Source: Dyadobacter beijingensis DSM 21582
Lineage (GTDB): Bacteria; Bacteroidota; Bacteroidia; Cytophagales; Spirosomataceae
Length of the DNA stretch: 64,000 nucleotides
Direction of reading: 5' to 3'
NCBI RefSeq assembly: GCF_000382205.1
Contig: NZ_KB907787.1
Location: 1,217,176 to 1,281,175, forward strand
The first letter of the stretch is position 1; each line of letters begins with the position of its first letter. The position numbers and the translations under genes were made by a program. The notes beneath the pieces were generated by a model. It was not told where the DNA came from and searched no databases. It was given only the letters and a program-made list of their open reading frames with translations. Shown one piece after another: positions 19,049 through 30,615 of this stretch.

Positions 19049-19786
19049 ATGGTCAGATCGTTTGCAGCATTAATACTGGTTTTGGGCATCACGGGCCAAT
19101 GCGCCTTTGCCCAGGAAGCATCCATTACCGAATGGAAGAAAGACCGGGAAGAGGCATTCGACAGCCCCAAAAAGGCCATCGTGAAGGAAAAGGAAGCCGC
19201 CGATCCCGCACTTCCCCGATGGAGTTTCGGCCTGAATGGCGGATATGCCTACCGCCTGTTCCGCGCCGGCCGTGTGGTGAGCCACGATGAGCAGGAGTAT
19301 TTAAAAGATCTCAAATCCGGTATCGCATTCGGCGGCGACATGGCATATTTTCCCTGGAAACACGTGGGGTTCGGCATTCGCTACGAAATGTACAAGGGCA
19401 ATGCCGGAATGGATAGCACGCAAAGCGAAAAGGTGACGATCCAGCATCTGAGCGGCGCGGTAATCCACCGCTCTTTTCTTAAAAACGGCAAAACAGCCAT
19501 CCTTACTTCCCTGCTGCTCGGCTACCAGCCTTACGAAAACAAAAGCGCCGTCAAGGGACAGCCATTCACATTTACGGGCAAAACGATGAACTGGGGCGTC
19601 AGCGTCGGTATCGAACAGCCCATCAGTCCGCGGTTCGCCCTCAATCTCACCGGCACCGCCATGATGGGAGCCATCTACCGCCTCCGGCGCAAAACCGAAT
19701 TCAACACCGAAACGCTGCATTTATCGAAAGACGACAGCGTGGATTTATCCCGGTTTTCGCTGACGATCGGGTTTCGTTTTTTGTGA
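19049..19786 (+). CDS. Small outer-membrane beta-barrel protein of unknown function
   Basis: A 245-residue protein with a signal peptide (about 1-21, ITGQCAFAQ) and alternating hydrophobic strands from about residue 55 to the C-terminal LTIGFRFL, whose final aromatic-hydrophobic end fits a beta-barrel. The N-terminal 45 mature residues are charged (EWKKDREEAFDSPKK) and probably disordered. The ATG at 19049 is preferred; a TTG at 19022 in frame adds nine polar residues before the signal peptide. No family name is supported beyond outer membrane beta-barrel. It lies 82 bases after the haloperoxidase-like gene on the same strand. Confidence 0.65.
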   Translation: MVRSFAALILVLGITGQCAFAQEASITEWKKDREEAFDSPKKAIVKEKEAADPALPRWSFGLNGGYAYRLFRAGRVVSHDEQEYLKDLKSGIAFGGDMAYFPWKHVGFGIRYEMYKGNAGMDSTQSEKVTIQHLSGAVIHRSFLKNGKTAILTSLLLGYQPYENKSAVKGQPFTFTGKTMNWGVSVGIEQPISPRFALNLTGTAMMGAIYRLRRKTEFNTETLHLSKDDSVDLSRFSLTIGFRFL

Positions 19787-19960
19787 TCCAATCAGATAGT
19801 TTATTGCCCTTGATGAAATGAGTGCGCTTTCTGTGCCTGGAAACAGGACAACACAGGATACACTACATTTCATTTATAACTAACTAGGGGAAAAATTGCA
19901 TTAATCAGTCTTCCTATTATATCCCTTTACTCACTAAGCTTGAACCTTAATCCATTCATC

Positions 19961-20854
19961 ATGAAATTGAAACAATTCTGCATTTGCTTCCTCTTTGCGG
20001 CATTTGCAGGGATGATCGCTGTGCAGACGGCGACCGCGCAAGCCGCTAGAAAAGACAAGAAGTCCCAGGGCGGCGCTCCGCTCGTCGTATTCGTTACAGG
20101 CGACCACGAGTACAGCGGCGAAGAAACCTTGCCCATCGTAGCCGCCGAGCTCGAAAAGAATTACGGGATGCGCACGATCGTCCTAAAAGCCTACCCTGAT
20201 CACAACAGCGAAAAGAATATCCCCGGTCTGGAAGCATTGAAGGATGCCGATCTGGCCGTATTTTACCTCCGCTGGCGTCAATTGCCACCCGACCAGCTCG
20301 CGCACATAGAGGCCTATCTCAAAACCGGCAAACCGGTGATGGGATTCCGCACGACCACGCACGCATTCAATTTTCCCAAAGGACATGAGAGCGAAAAATG
20401 GAACGCTTTCGGCGAATTCGCACTGAATGCGCCTCCGGGATGGGGCGGGGCCGCGAAGCACACGCATTACGGCCATAACAGCAGCACCGACGTGACGGTG
20501 ATCCCCGAGCAAGCTAAAAATCCGATCCTGACCGGCGTTACCGGCCCTTTCCATGCGCGTTCGTGGCTATACCGCGTGCTGCCCGATTATCCTACCAAAG
20601 GCTCTACCTGGCTGCTGATGGGCAAATCGGTGAATCCGGACAAGGAGGCGGTCGAAAACCCGGTGGCCTGGACGGGGACTAACTCGTTCGGCGGTAAAGT
20701 GTTCATGACGACGCTCGGTCACCCCGAAGATTTCAGGCAGGAGCCGTTTCAGCGGCTGGTGATCAATGCGATCCATTACGAGCTGGGCCTCAAAATCCCG
20801 AAGGAATGGAAGGGCAAAATGGACATCCAGGTGCCTTACCGCGAAGCCAAGTAA
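19961..20854 (+). CDS. Secreted ThuA-like protein
   Basis: A 297-residue protein with a signal peptide (about 1-27, QTATAQA) followed by a ThuA-like domain: PLVVFVTGDHEYSGEE at the start of the Rossmann-like fold, DADLAVFYLRWRQLP, then KPVMGFRTTTHAF. ThuA proteins have a glutamine-amidotransferase-like fold and are linked to trehalose or related sugar use; the reaction is not known. The ATG at 19961 is chosen over a TTG at 19940 because it begins the signal peptide. The next gene, an SGNH/PVC-dehydrogenase/cytochrome fusion, starts 44 bases downstream, and the two probably form one extracytoplasmic sugar-oxidation unit (inference). Confidence 0.8.
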   Translation: MKLKQFCICFLFAAFAGMIAVQTATAQAARKDKKSQGGAPLVVFVTGDHEYSGEETLPIVAAELEKNYGMRTIVLKAYPDHNSEKNIPGLEALKDADLAVFYLRWRQLPPDQLAHIEAYLKTGKPVMGFRTTTHAFNFPKGHESEKWNAFGEFALNAPPGWGGAAKHTHYGHNSSTDVTVIPEQAKNPILTGVTGPFHARSWLYRVLPDYPTKGSTWLLMGKSVNPDKEAVENPVAWTGTNSFGGKVFMTTLGHPEDFRQEPFQRLVINAIHYELGLKIPKEWKGKMDIQVPYREAK

Positions 20855-20898
20855 GATTTACATAACGCTACCTAAAACCCAATCTAAAATCTTTTCAA

Positions 20899-23800
20899 AT
20901 GTCTAAACCCAAAAAAATCAGCGTTTATTCATCGCTCATTGCATTTGGACTGGCAGTGATTGCATTCAGCGCATTCCAGTTGAACCAGCCTGTGCCGGTC
21001 AAGATCGGCAAGGGCACGCACATCTCCCTGATCGGCAACAACCTGGGCTCACGGATGATGAACTACGACAATTTCGAAACGGAATTGTATGTACGTTACC
21101 CGGACGACAACCTCGTGATCCGCAATATGTGCGACGGCGGCGATACGCCGGGCTTCCGTCCGCATGCGAGCCGCAACACGCCCTGGGCATTCCCCGGCGC
21201 CGAGAAATTCCAAACCGAGCTGGCTAACCCGTCGCAAAGCGAAGGCCACCTGGAAACGCCCGACCAATGGCTCACCCGCCTGAAAACGGATGTCATTATT
21301 TCGTTTTTCGGGTATAACGAGTCTTTCGAAGGAAAAGCCGGGCTGGCCAACTACAAGGCCGAGCTCGATGCATTCATCAAATGGACATTGCAGCAGAAAT
21401 ACAACGGTACTTCGGCGCCGCAGCTGGTGATCGTTTCGCCGATCGCTTTCGAAGACCTTTCGGCGAAATTCGACCTGCCGAACGGCAAAAAGGAGAATGC
21501 CAATCTGCTGCTTTATACCAATGCCATGAAAGAGGTGGCCGATCAGAACAAGGTATTGTTCGTCGACGCATTCACGCCTTCGCAGAAATGGTATGCCGAA
21601 ACGAAAGAAGACCTGACCATCGATGGTTCGCAGCTGAATGCGGAAGGTTATAAAAAACTGGGAGTGCTGTTGGTGGATAAAATTTTCGGAAAAGGTGCCG
21701 CAAAAGCCAAAAGCCGCGAGCTGGTGAAGGCTGCCGTGGACGAGAAGAACTGGATGTGGCACAACGATTTCAAAATCCCGAATGGCGTACACGTGTATGG
21801 CCGGCGCTACAATCCATTCGGCCCGGATAACTATCCAGCGGAAATCGAGAAGATCCGCCAGCTGACCGACATTCGCGATCAGGCTATCTGGACGGCAGCT
21901 TCGAAAGGTGAAAAGACGGACCTGGCGGCGGCCGACAAGAGTACCCGCACATTGCCGCAGGTGAAAACCAATTTTAACCCGGAGAAAAACGGCAGCCTCA
22001 CGTACCTGTACGGGAACGACGCATTGGCAAAGCTGAAAGTGCCGGAAGGCTATAAAATAGAGCTGTTTGCTTCGGAGCAGGAGTTCCCCGACCTGGCGAA
22101 GCCCATGCAAATGTCGTTCGACAACAAAGGCCGCCTGTGGGTAGCCACCATGCCGAGCTACCCGCATTACAAGCCGGGCGATTCGAAGCCGAACGACAAG
22201 ATCATCATTTTTGAAGATACCAATAACGACGGCAAGGCCGACAAACAGAGCGTTTTCGCCGATGGGCTGCATTTGCCGCTGGGTTTCGAGATTGCCAAAG
22301 AAGGCGTTTACGTTTCGCAGGGCACCAACCTGAAACTGCTGAGCGACACAAACGGCGACGGCAAGGCGGATAAAGAGGAAATCCTGCTGAGCGGTTTCGA
22401 CGACCACGACACGCACCATAACAGCCACGCATTCACGGTAGACCCGTCGGGTGCGATCTATTCCGGTGAAGGCGTTTTCCTGCATACGAATGTCGAAACG
22501 TCCTACGGTCCGGTACGTGCTACCAACGGCGGCTTCTATCGCTATGCACCGCAATTGAAGAAACTGGAAAGAACCGCCCAGCTCTCGATCCCTAACCCGT
22601 GGGGTATCGCATTCGACGACTGGGGCCAGCCGTTTTTTGCCGAAACATCCAGCCCGGATGTGCGCTGGATGCTGCCCGGAAGCGTGTTGCCGCGTTACGG
22701 TGAGGCCACGCACAAATCGGTACAGCTCGTGGAGGACAAGCACCGTGTACGCCCTACTTCGGGCCTCGAATTTGTTTCGAGCCGGCATTTCCCGGATGAT
22801 ATCCAGGGTGATTTCCTGATCAACAACACCATCGGTTTCCTCGGAACGAAGGAACACACGCTGACCGACGAGGGTACCGGCTACAAAAGCCATCACCGCC
22901 AGGACCTGGTCGTGAGCGAGGACCGCAATTTCCGCCCGGTGGATATGGAATTCGCGCCGGATGGCTCCTTGTACGTGATCGACTGGCACAATATCCTTAT
23001 CGGCCACATGCAGCACAACGCGCGCGACCCGCTGCGTGACCACTCCCACGGCCGTATCTATCGCATTACCTACCCGTCGCGCCCGCTCGTTACGCCTGCG
23101 AAGGTCGACGGTGCGAGCATCGAAGAACTGCTCGATAACCTGAAATTGCCAGAATACCGTACCCGCTACCGCACCCGCCGCGAGCTGCGCGGACGCGAGG
23201 CATCGCAGGTATTGCCGAAACTGAATGCGTGGGTGGCGAAACTGGACAAAAGCGACCCGCGCTACGAGCATCATTTGCTGGAAGGCCTGTGGGTGAGCTG
23301 GGGGATGGACAAGGTGGATCAGAAACTTCTGAAACAGGTATTGAATGCCAAAGACTACCACGCCCGTGCCGCAGCGGTGCAGGTGGTGCGCTATACCGGT
23401 CACCAGGTGCCCGATCAGGCCGAACTGCTCACGCAGGCGGCACGCGACGAGAATAGCCGGGTGCGGTTGATGGCGATCGTGGCGGCGTCGTGGATTGGTA
23501 AGGAAAAAGGCCTGCCGGTGCTGGCCGAAGCAAAGAAGAAGCCGCTCGATGACTGGACGATCCATGCCTTCGAAGCCGCGGAAGCGCATTTGAAAGGCGA
23601 GAACGTGAAGAAAGAGAAGCAGGTAGTGGCCGCTACCAACCTGAAAGGCAACGACCTGATCCTGTTCAACCAGGGAAGGCAGATTTATGCCAAGGAAGGC
23701 TATTGCGGCACCTGCCATCAGCCCGACGGCAAAGGTCTGGAAGCATCGGGCTTCCCGCCGCTCGCGGGCCCCTGGATTATGGGCAGCGACGAGCGTCTGA

Positions 23801-24066
23801 TCAAGATCGCCTTGAAGGGCTTGCTGGGGCCTATTGAAGTGAATGGCAAGAAATACCCCGGCCAGGTGCCGATGACGCCGTTCGCGGGCTTGCTCAAAGA
23901 CGATGAAGTTGCGGCTGTGCTCACATACGTCCGCAATTCATTCGGCAACAAAGGACCGGCCATTTCGCCCGAAAAAGTGAAGCAGGTGCGCGCCGCAACG
24001 GAGAGCAAGAAGGATTTTTATTCGCCTGACCAGCTTTTAAAAGAGCATCCATTGGAGAAACTGTAA
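20899..24066 (+). CDS. SGNH-like / PVC-type dehydrogenase propeller / HEAT / cytochrome c fusion protein
   Basis: A 1055-residue exported or membrane-anchored protein. Order: N-terminal hydrophobic segment (about 10-28); SGNH-hydrolase-like domain (about 40-260); TIGR02604-like membrane-bound dehydrogenase beta-propeller (about 385-735, starting GYKIELFASEQEFPDL, with DTNNDGKAD and DTNGDGKAD loops and NPWGIAFDDWG); HEAT-like helical repeats (about 740-900); cytochrome c domain with CGTCH at 936-940 and a probable Met992 axial ligand. The SGNH block residues are altered: GNNL (46-49) in place of GDSL and DGSQ (242-245) in place of DxxH, so the hydrolase domain may be inactive. The likely role is periplasmic oxidation of a sugar-like substrate with electrons leaving through the haem. 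A terminator follows at 24098. Confidence 0.85.
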   Translation: MSKPKKISVYSSLIAFGLAVIAFSAFQLNQPVPVKIGKGTHISLIGNNLGSRMMNYDNFETELYVRYPDDNLVIRNMCDGGDTPGFRPHASRNTPWAFPGAEKFQTELANPSQSEGHLETPDQWLTRLKTDVIISFFGYNESFEGKAGLANYKAELDAFIKWTLQQKYNGTSAPQLVIVSPIAFEDLSAKFDLPNGKKENANLLLYTNAMKEVADQNKVLFVDAFTPSQKWYAETKEDLTIDGSQLNAEGYKKLGVLLVDKIFGKGAAKAKSRELVKAAVDEKNWMWHNDFKIPNGVHVYGRRYNPFGPDNYPAEIEKIRQLTDIRDQAIWTAASKGEKTDLAAADKSTRTLPQVKTNFNPEKNGSLTYLYGNDALAKLKVPEGYKIELFASEQEFPDLAKPMQMSFDNKGRLWVATMPSYPHYKPGDSKPNDKIIIFEDTNNDGKADKQSVFADGLHLPLGFEIAKEGVYVSQGTNLKLLSDTNGDGKADKEEILLSGFDDHDTHHNSHAFTVDPSGAIYSGEGVFLHTNVETSYGPVRATNGGFYRYAPQLKKLERTAQLSIPNPWGIAFDDWGQPFFAETSSPDVRWMLPGSVLPRYGEATHKSVQLVEDKHRVRPTSGLEFVSSRHFPDDIQGDFLINNTIGFLGTKEHTLTDEGTGYKSHHRQDLVVSEDRNFRPVDMEFAPDGSLYVIDWHNILIGHMQHNARDPLRDHSHGRIYRITYPSRPLVTPAKVDGASIEELLDNLKLPEYRTRYRTRRELRGREASQVLPKLNAWVAKLDKSDPRYEHHLLEGLWVSWGMDKVDQKLLKQVLNAKDYHARAAAVQVVRYTGHQVPDQAELLTQAARDENSRVRLMAIVAASWIGKEKGLPVLAEAKKKPLDDWTIHAFEAAEAHLKGENVKKEKQVVAATNLKGNDLILFNQGRQIYAKEGYCGTCHQPDGKGLEASGFPPLAGPWIMGSDERLIKIALKGLLGPIEVNGKKYPGQVPMTPFAGLLKDDEVAAVLTYVRNSFGNKGPAISPEKVKQVRAATESKKDFYSPDQLLKEHPLEKL

Positions 24067-24097
24067 AGCAAGGCAAGTAATTCTACATCACATATTT

Positions 24098-24134
24098 GAA
24101 GAGCGGAGGATTTTCTTCCGCTCTTCGTTTTTTT
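24098..24134 (+). terminator. Rho-independent terminator after the dehydrogenase/cytochrome fusion
   Basis: 13-bp stem (24098-24110 with 24114-24126, one G-T pair), 3-base loop, then GTTTTTTT. It ends the transcription unit that includes the ThuA-like gene. Confidence 0.9.
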
Positions 24135-24208
24135 ATTGCAATTAAATCGTCATTTTTCGGTTACTAACACCTATCCCTATCACATTCTATACGTTAAGGC
24201 CATTGCTC

Positions 24209-25903
24209 ATGCTTCGATTTTTATCAGTTGTCGCTATTTGTACGGTTATACTTTTATATTTTCTTTATAATCTCCATTATTCAGTCAATTTTCCCTTTCA
24301 GGACGACTTTTTATTCATTCAGTTTATCGAAGCCATTTCCGAAAACAAGGCCGGTTTTGTAGGTGTTGTGAGGGAAATGTTCCGCACTTTTAACGACCAT
24401 AAAGCGGTGGTTCCCAGATTTATATCACTGATTGAATATTGGATCACCGGGCATTTGAATTTCCGCTTTTACATATTCCTGGTGTCGGTAAATGTGATTT
24501 ATATTTTCTATTTCATTTACCTCAATTTCAAAAAGGCCAAACTGCCGCTTTACTATTTCGTGCCCGTCCCGTTCCTGTTTTTTCACCCCTTATACCACGA
24601 AGTTTCGAGCTGGGCGCTTACCGGTATGCAGCATACGTACCTTACCGCGTTTCTGGTCACCGCCATTACCCTTGCCTCACGCGGGACTTCGGCTGCTTTT
24701 TACGGGGCTATGGTATGCTGTTTCCTGGCGACATTCACGCACGGCAACGGCATACTTTCATTTCCGGCGATCATATTCCTTTTCCTTTGCTACAAAGATT
24801 TCCGCAAGGCGATTTTGACGGCCATCTTTATGATCATTTGTCTGGCTATATATCTGGCGGGCTATGAATCGGGACAAGCGGTTAATTTGCCGAAAAGTGC
24901 GGCTCTATTCTTTTCGTCGTTGTTTGGTTTTGTGGGTTCGGAAATGTCGTTGTGGATGGAACCTGAATTCTTTTCGGCGATCTGGGGGGCGGCGATCATA
25001 GGCTGCATGGCGCTCGTAACCATCCGCGTGGCCAGCGTGTATTTCCCAAAACCGGCTGACATCCGGCCGGGTACGATCGAGCTGCTGACGCTTTTTGCAT
25101 TCATTTTTATTTCGAGTACGGTAGTGGCGCTGTTCCGGTCGTGGGCCGGTACCACCATTGCCAGCCGTTTTCAGCTGTATGCGGCATTGTCGACGGTGAT
25201 TTTCTACCTGTTTTTACTGTATTACACCGATTTTATGAAAAAGAAATGGGTGTACGTCACGGTATTGACGCTCAGCATATGCTACTGGACTTATTCGCAT
25301 TACCGGTTTACAAATGTCGTTGCGGCGAAAAGGACCACCTACCTGGCCGATATTTACAACTGGCGGAATACCCGCAATATGTTTTCGGTGGAAAAATCGA
25401 TCGTGCAATACGGTAATTTCTACCTGCTGCCGGCCTGGGAAAAGGGATTCTTTTCACTCCCCGAGCCAGTGGTGACGAAAGACGAGGTGAATGCGCTGTT
25501 CGAAAGCGGCAAGGTGGCGCCGGATTCGACTTTATACCTTGAAACCTGGGATATTCATCGCATTGTGCGGGATGGCGAGGAAGAACTGACCTACTATTTT
25601 GTGTCGAGCAATGCCTCCCCGCAGCGCAAGGACTTTTTCGACGACCGTTTTCTCGCATTGAAAAACGACTCGACAGGCGTTACTTACCTGCTCAATGCTA
25701 CCCCGAAAGTGGAAGCGAGGGCGAACATCGTCACCAGCGGCCATTATTATAAAAACGGTTTCAATACCCAGCTGCGCTACGACGACTTTGCGCCGGGCGT
25801 CTATTCGATGGGCATTCTGGATGTTTCGGGCAGCGGGCGCAAGTCATTTTACCGCCTCGACCGTTCGCTGGTATCGACTGGTAACGGGTATGCCCTTCGG
25901 TAA
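24209..25903 (+). CDS. Polytopic membrane protein of unknown function, possibly GT-C-like
   Basis: A 564-residue protein with roughly ten hydrophobic segments between residues 1 and 390, then a soluble C-terminal domain of about 170 residues. The first extracytoplasmic loop carries FPFQDDF (Asp32-Asp33), and acidic pairs at this place are seen in GT-C glycosyltransferases, but I see no other family motif, so the enzyme class is only a suggestion. The ATG at 24209 is preferred over a TTG at 24203. Its first part is richer in A+T than neighbouring genes. It stands alone between the terminator at 24098 and gyrB, and a 9-bp inverted repeat (25911-25919 with 25966-25974) lies after its stop. Confidence 0.55.
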   Translation: MLRFLSVVAICTVILLYFLYNLHYSVNFPFQDDFLFIQFIEAISENKAGFVGVVREMFRTFNDHKAVVPRFISLIEYWITGHLNFRFYIFLVSVNVIYIFYFIYLNFKKAKLPLYYFVPVPFLFFHPLYHEVSSWALTGMQHTYLTAFLVTAITLASRGTSAAFYGAMVCCFLATFTHGNGILSFPAIIFLFLCYKDFRKAILTAIFMIICLAIYLAGYESGQAVNLPKSAALFFSSLFGFVGSEMSLWMEPEFFSAIWGAAIIGCMALVTIRVASVYFPKPADIRPGTIELLTLFAFIFISSTVVALFRSWAGTTIASRFQLYAALSTVIFYLFLLYYTDFMKKKWVYVTVLTLSICYWTYSHYRFTNVVAAKRTTYLADIYNWRNTRNMFSVEKSIVQYGNFYLLPAWEKGFFSLPEPVVTKDEVNALFESGKVAPDSTLYLETWDIHRIVRDGEEELTYYFVSSNASPQRKDFFDDRFLALKNDSTGVTYLLNATPKVEARANIVTSGHYYKNGFNTQLRYDDFAPGVYSMGILDVSGSGRKSFYRLDRSLVSTGNGYALR

Positions 25904-26066
25904 ACGGGCGTGTCCGCTTACTCGCCTCCAAATGGCGCCTGATCAGTGGTGGCAGGTATCCCGGAAAGCGGACAGCCAACACAGAAATATCATATTTTGG
26001 CCCATTAAGCGCCGAACTTCGCATTTGCTCCGAAAGCCGCGGCGAATGGCGGGTTTGCATTAGTTT

Positions 26067-26101
26067 TTGCTAGGTAAAACCATAAAAAATTCGTATCTTT
26101 A
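26067..26101 (+). promoter_or_regulatory. Candidate Bacteroidota-type promoter of gyrB
   Basis: TTG at 26067-26069 and TATCTTTA at 26094-26101, the latter matching TAnnTTTG at all but the last base, 24 bases apart. The gyrB ATG is 54 bases further on. Spacing is at the long end of what is known for Bacteroidota, so this is a candidate only. Confidence 0.4.
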
Positions 26102-26122
26102 CGTGCTTAAAAAGCCAGATAA

Positions 26123-28111
<1,989 letters not shown>

Positions 28112-28134
28112 TCATTAGCTTAAACCGCAATAGG

Positions 28135-28175
28135 GAAACGGATGGCTGTGAAACACGGTCATCCGTTTCTTTTTT
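28135..28175 (+). terminator. Rho-independent terminator after gyrB
   Basis: Stem GAAACGGATG (28135-28144) and CATCCGTTTC (28160-28169), with a 15-base loop, followed by six T residues. It lies 24 bases after the gyrB stop. Confidence 0.8.
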
Positions 28176-28281
28176 GGAACGAAAATTTAACACAAACTTC
28201 ATCGGCCCGAAAACAATAGATTGTTTAGATTCGTTGAATTTTTATTGCCATCCTGATACACCTTTTTAATAGCATAACGTT

Positions 28282-30615
28282 ATGTCCGGCTCATCCGACA
28301 ATATATATAGCAACGAAAAACGAAGTAAGCTGACCAACCTGTTCGCCCTGTTCAAAAGCCCGAAAGAACCGGCTGCGGCGGAGGATAGCAAGGTGGTGAG
28401 CTCGTCGGAAAAGGCAAATACCCAAATGCAGCAGAGCGACCTCATCAGCAGGGACCTTAGCTGGCTGAAATTCAACGACCGCGTGCTCGATCAGGCTACC
28501 AATGAAGACCGCAACCTGTTCGACCGCCTCAAATTCCTCGCCATTACCGCTTCCAACCTCGACGAGTTTTTCACGATCCGGGTAGGAAGCCTTTATAATT
28601 ATCTCGATTTCGGGAAAGAACGCCTCGATTACTCCGGCCTGCGTGAAATACCTTTCCGCAAGGTGCTCATGAAGGAACTGCATGATTTTGTGCGCCGCCA
28701 GAACGAATGCTACAAAGAACAGCTGATGCCGCTTTTCCCGAAACATGGTTTCCGGATGATCGGCATGGACGAGCTGAGTAAAGAAGAGGAAACGGCCGTG
28801 GAGGCGTATTTCGAACGCACGGTGTACCCGATGCTTACGCCGATGCTTTTCGATTACACGCACGCATTCCCCGTGCTGCTCGCGAAAGTGCTCATCCTGG
28901 GCGTGATTACGCAGGTGAAAGGAACGACGTCCGAAGAAGACCGCAAGCTGTCGTTCGTGCAGCTGCCGCAAAACCTGCCGCGTTTTTACGTGATCGATCG
29001 CGACGAGGAATTGCTTTTCCTTCCCATCGAGCTGATTGCCAAAGCGCATGTGAATAAGCTGTACCGGAATGTCGATATCGTGTCTACCAACCTTTTCCGC
29101 ATTAGCCGCAATGGTGATTTTACATTGGAAGAAAGCGACGATATCGAAGCGGATTTTATCGACGAGATCAAACAGAAGATCAAGGGACGCCGTCTGGGAC
29201 GTGTGGTGCAGGTTTCCATCGAGCCCGATTCTAACCCGGACCTTTTGAACCTGATCAAAAAACGCTGGGAAATCGACGACCATAATGTGTTCCTTATCGA
29301 CGGATTGATCGACTACACGGCGCTGTGGAGCATTATCAGGCATCCTGAGTTCAAGGACCAGATCCCGCCGATCCACCCGCCGGTGCCGCCGCTGGGCCTC
29401 GACCGGGAGCGCATTCCCGATATTTTCGAAGTGATGCGTGAACGGGACATTCTGCTGCACCATCCTTATAACAACTTCGAACCGGTATTGCAGCTGCTCG
29501 AACAGGCAGCGGAAGATCCCAAGGTGCTTTCCATCAAGCTGACCATTTACCGGCTTGCCAAAAATTCCCGTGTGACCGAGGCATTGCTCCGGGCGGCGGA
29601 GAATGGCAAACACGTGGCGGTATTATTCGAGGTGAAAGCGCGATTTGACGAGGAAAATAACATCCGCGAAGCGCAGCGTCTGCAAAAAGCCGGCTGTTTC
29701 GTCATTTACGGCATAGGCTTGCTTAAAACGCATACGAAACTGCTTCTCATCGTCCGCAATGAGGGCAGCCAGGTACTGCGGTACGCGCACTTGTCGAGCG
29801 GTAACTATAATGAAGATACTTCGAGGCTGTACACCGACACCGGCCTGCTGACTTCCAATGAAGAATACACGCACGATATTTCCGAGTTTTTCAATGTCAT
29901 CACAGGCCATTCGATCCCTTCGGAATACCAGAACCTTATCACGGCCCCGCGCTACATGCGTGCGAAGCTGATCGAGCTGATCCAGCAGGAGGCAGAGAAT
30001 GCGAAGGCGGGACTGAAAAGTGGTATTTGTATTAAAATTAACTCCCTGGAAGACCGCGACACGATTTATGAACTATACAAAGCATCTGAAGCAGGTGTTC
30101 CTATTCGCCTGATTGTAAGAGGAATGTGTTGTCTGCGGCCAAAACGCAAAGGTTTGAGCGAGAACATTACCGTTCGCTCGCTGGTAGGCGACTTTTTGGA
30201 GCACTCCCGCATTTTCTACTTTCATCAGAATGGTAACCCGCTCGTGTACGGCGGCAGTGCGGATGCGATGGTACGCAGTTTCGACAAGCGTATCGAGTCG
30301 CTGTTCAAGCTCGTGGACCCGCGCGTGCGCCAGGAAGCGATCCACATTCTGTATTACAGTTTGCAGGATAATGTGAACGCCTACGAATTGCAGGAGGACG
30401 GCAACTATATCAAATGCGAGATCGAGAATGGCCGCGAGCCGTTGAACGTGCATCAGGCGTTCTACAACGTTACGCTGGACCAGGTGATGGCTACACAGCT
30501 TTTCGAAGAAGAAGACCGGCGCATTGAGGCTGCTGCACTGGCCTCGCCGGAAGAAAAAACTTCCGAGCCCGCTGATGCAAGCCCGGAAGTACAGGAGGTT
30601 AATGCTGAAAAGTGA
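28282..30615 (+). CDS. ppk1: Polyphosphate kinase 1
   Basis: A 777-residue enzyme that builds inorganic polyphosphate from ATP. The four PPK1 regions are present: N-terminal RDLSWLKFNDRVLDQA, middle domain ending near LFDYTHAFPVL, and the two phospholipase-D-like catalytic domains with HHPYNNFEPVL, YAHLSSGNYNEDTSRLYTD (region of the phosphorylated His), and IFYFHQNGNPLVYGGSAD. About 50 residues before RDLSWL are polar and low in complexity (Lys, Glu, Ser), and the C-terminal 50 residues are acidic and probably disordered. The stop codon TGA (30613-30615) directly abuts the stop of the leftward murF-alr gene with no base between. Confidence 0.95.
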   Translation: MSGSSDNIYSNEKRSKLTNLFALFKSPKEPAAAEDSKVVSSSEKANTQMQQSDLISRDLSWLKFNDRVLDQATNEDRNLFDRLKFLAITASNLDEFFTIRVGSLYNYLDFGKERLDYSGLREIPFRKVLMKELHDFVRRQNECYKEQLMPLFPKHGFRMIGMDELSKEEETAVEAYFERTVYPMLTPMLFDYTHAFPVLLAKVLILGVITQVKGTTSEEDRKLSFVQLPQNLPRFYVIDRDEELLFLPIELIAKAHVNKLYRNVDIVSTNLFRISRNGDFTLEESDDIEADFIDEIKQKIKGRRLGRVVQVSIEPDSNPDLLNLIKKRWEIDDHNVFLIDGLIDYTALWSIIRHPEFKDQIPPIHPPVPPLGLDRERIPDIFEVMRERDILLHHPYNNFEPVLQLLEQAAEDPKVLSIKLTIYRLAKNSRVTEALLRAAENGKHVAVLFEVKARFDEENNIREAQRLQKAGCFVIYGIGLLKTHTKLLLIVRNEGSQVLRYAHLSSGNYNEDTSRLYTDTGLLTSNEEYTHDISEFFNVITGHSIPSEYQNLITAPRYMRAKLIELIQQEAENAKAGLKSGICIKINSLEDRDTIYELYKASEAGVPIRLIVRGMCCLRPKRKGLSENITVRSLVGDFLEHSRIFYFHQNGNPLVYGGSADAMVRSFDKRIESLFKLVDPRVRQEAIHILYYSLQDNVNAYELQEDGNYIKCEIENGREPLNVHQAFYNVTLDQVMATQLFEEEDRRIEAAALASPEEKTSEPADASPEVQEVNAEK

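Noticed and set aside
21049..23718. An 889-codon open frame on the minus strand inside the SGNH/dehydrogenase/cytochrome gene
   Set aside because: It is fully antisense to a gene with clear domains and motifs, has no family likeness, and is rich in Val, His, Arg and Gln as expected for a mirror of GC-rich codons.
1..24066. Complete polysaccharide utilisation locus
   Set aside because: Two SusC-SusD pairs are present, but I see no glycoside hydrolase, polysaccharide lyase or sensor/regulator gene next to them, so a glycan target is not supported.
28291..29613. A 440-codon open frame opposite ppk1
   Set aside because: Antisense shadow; no protein features.
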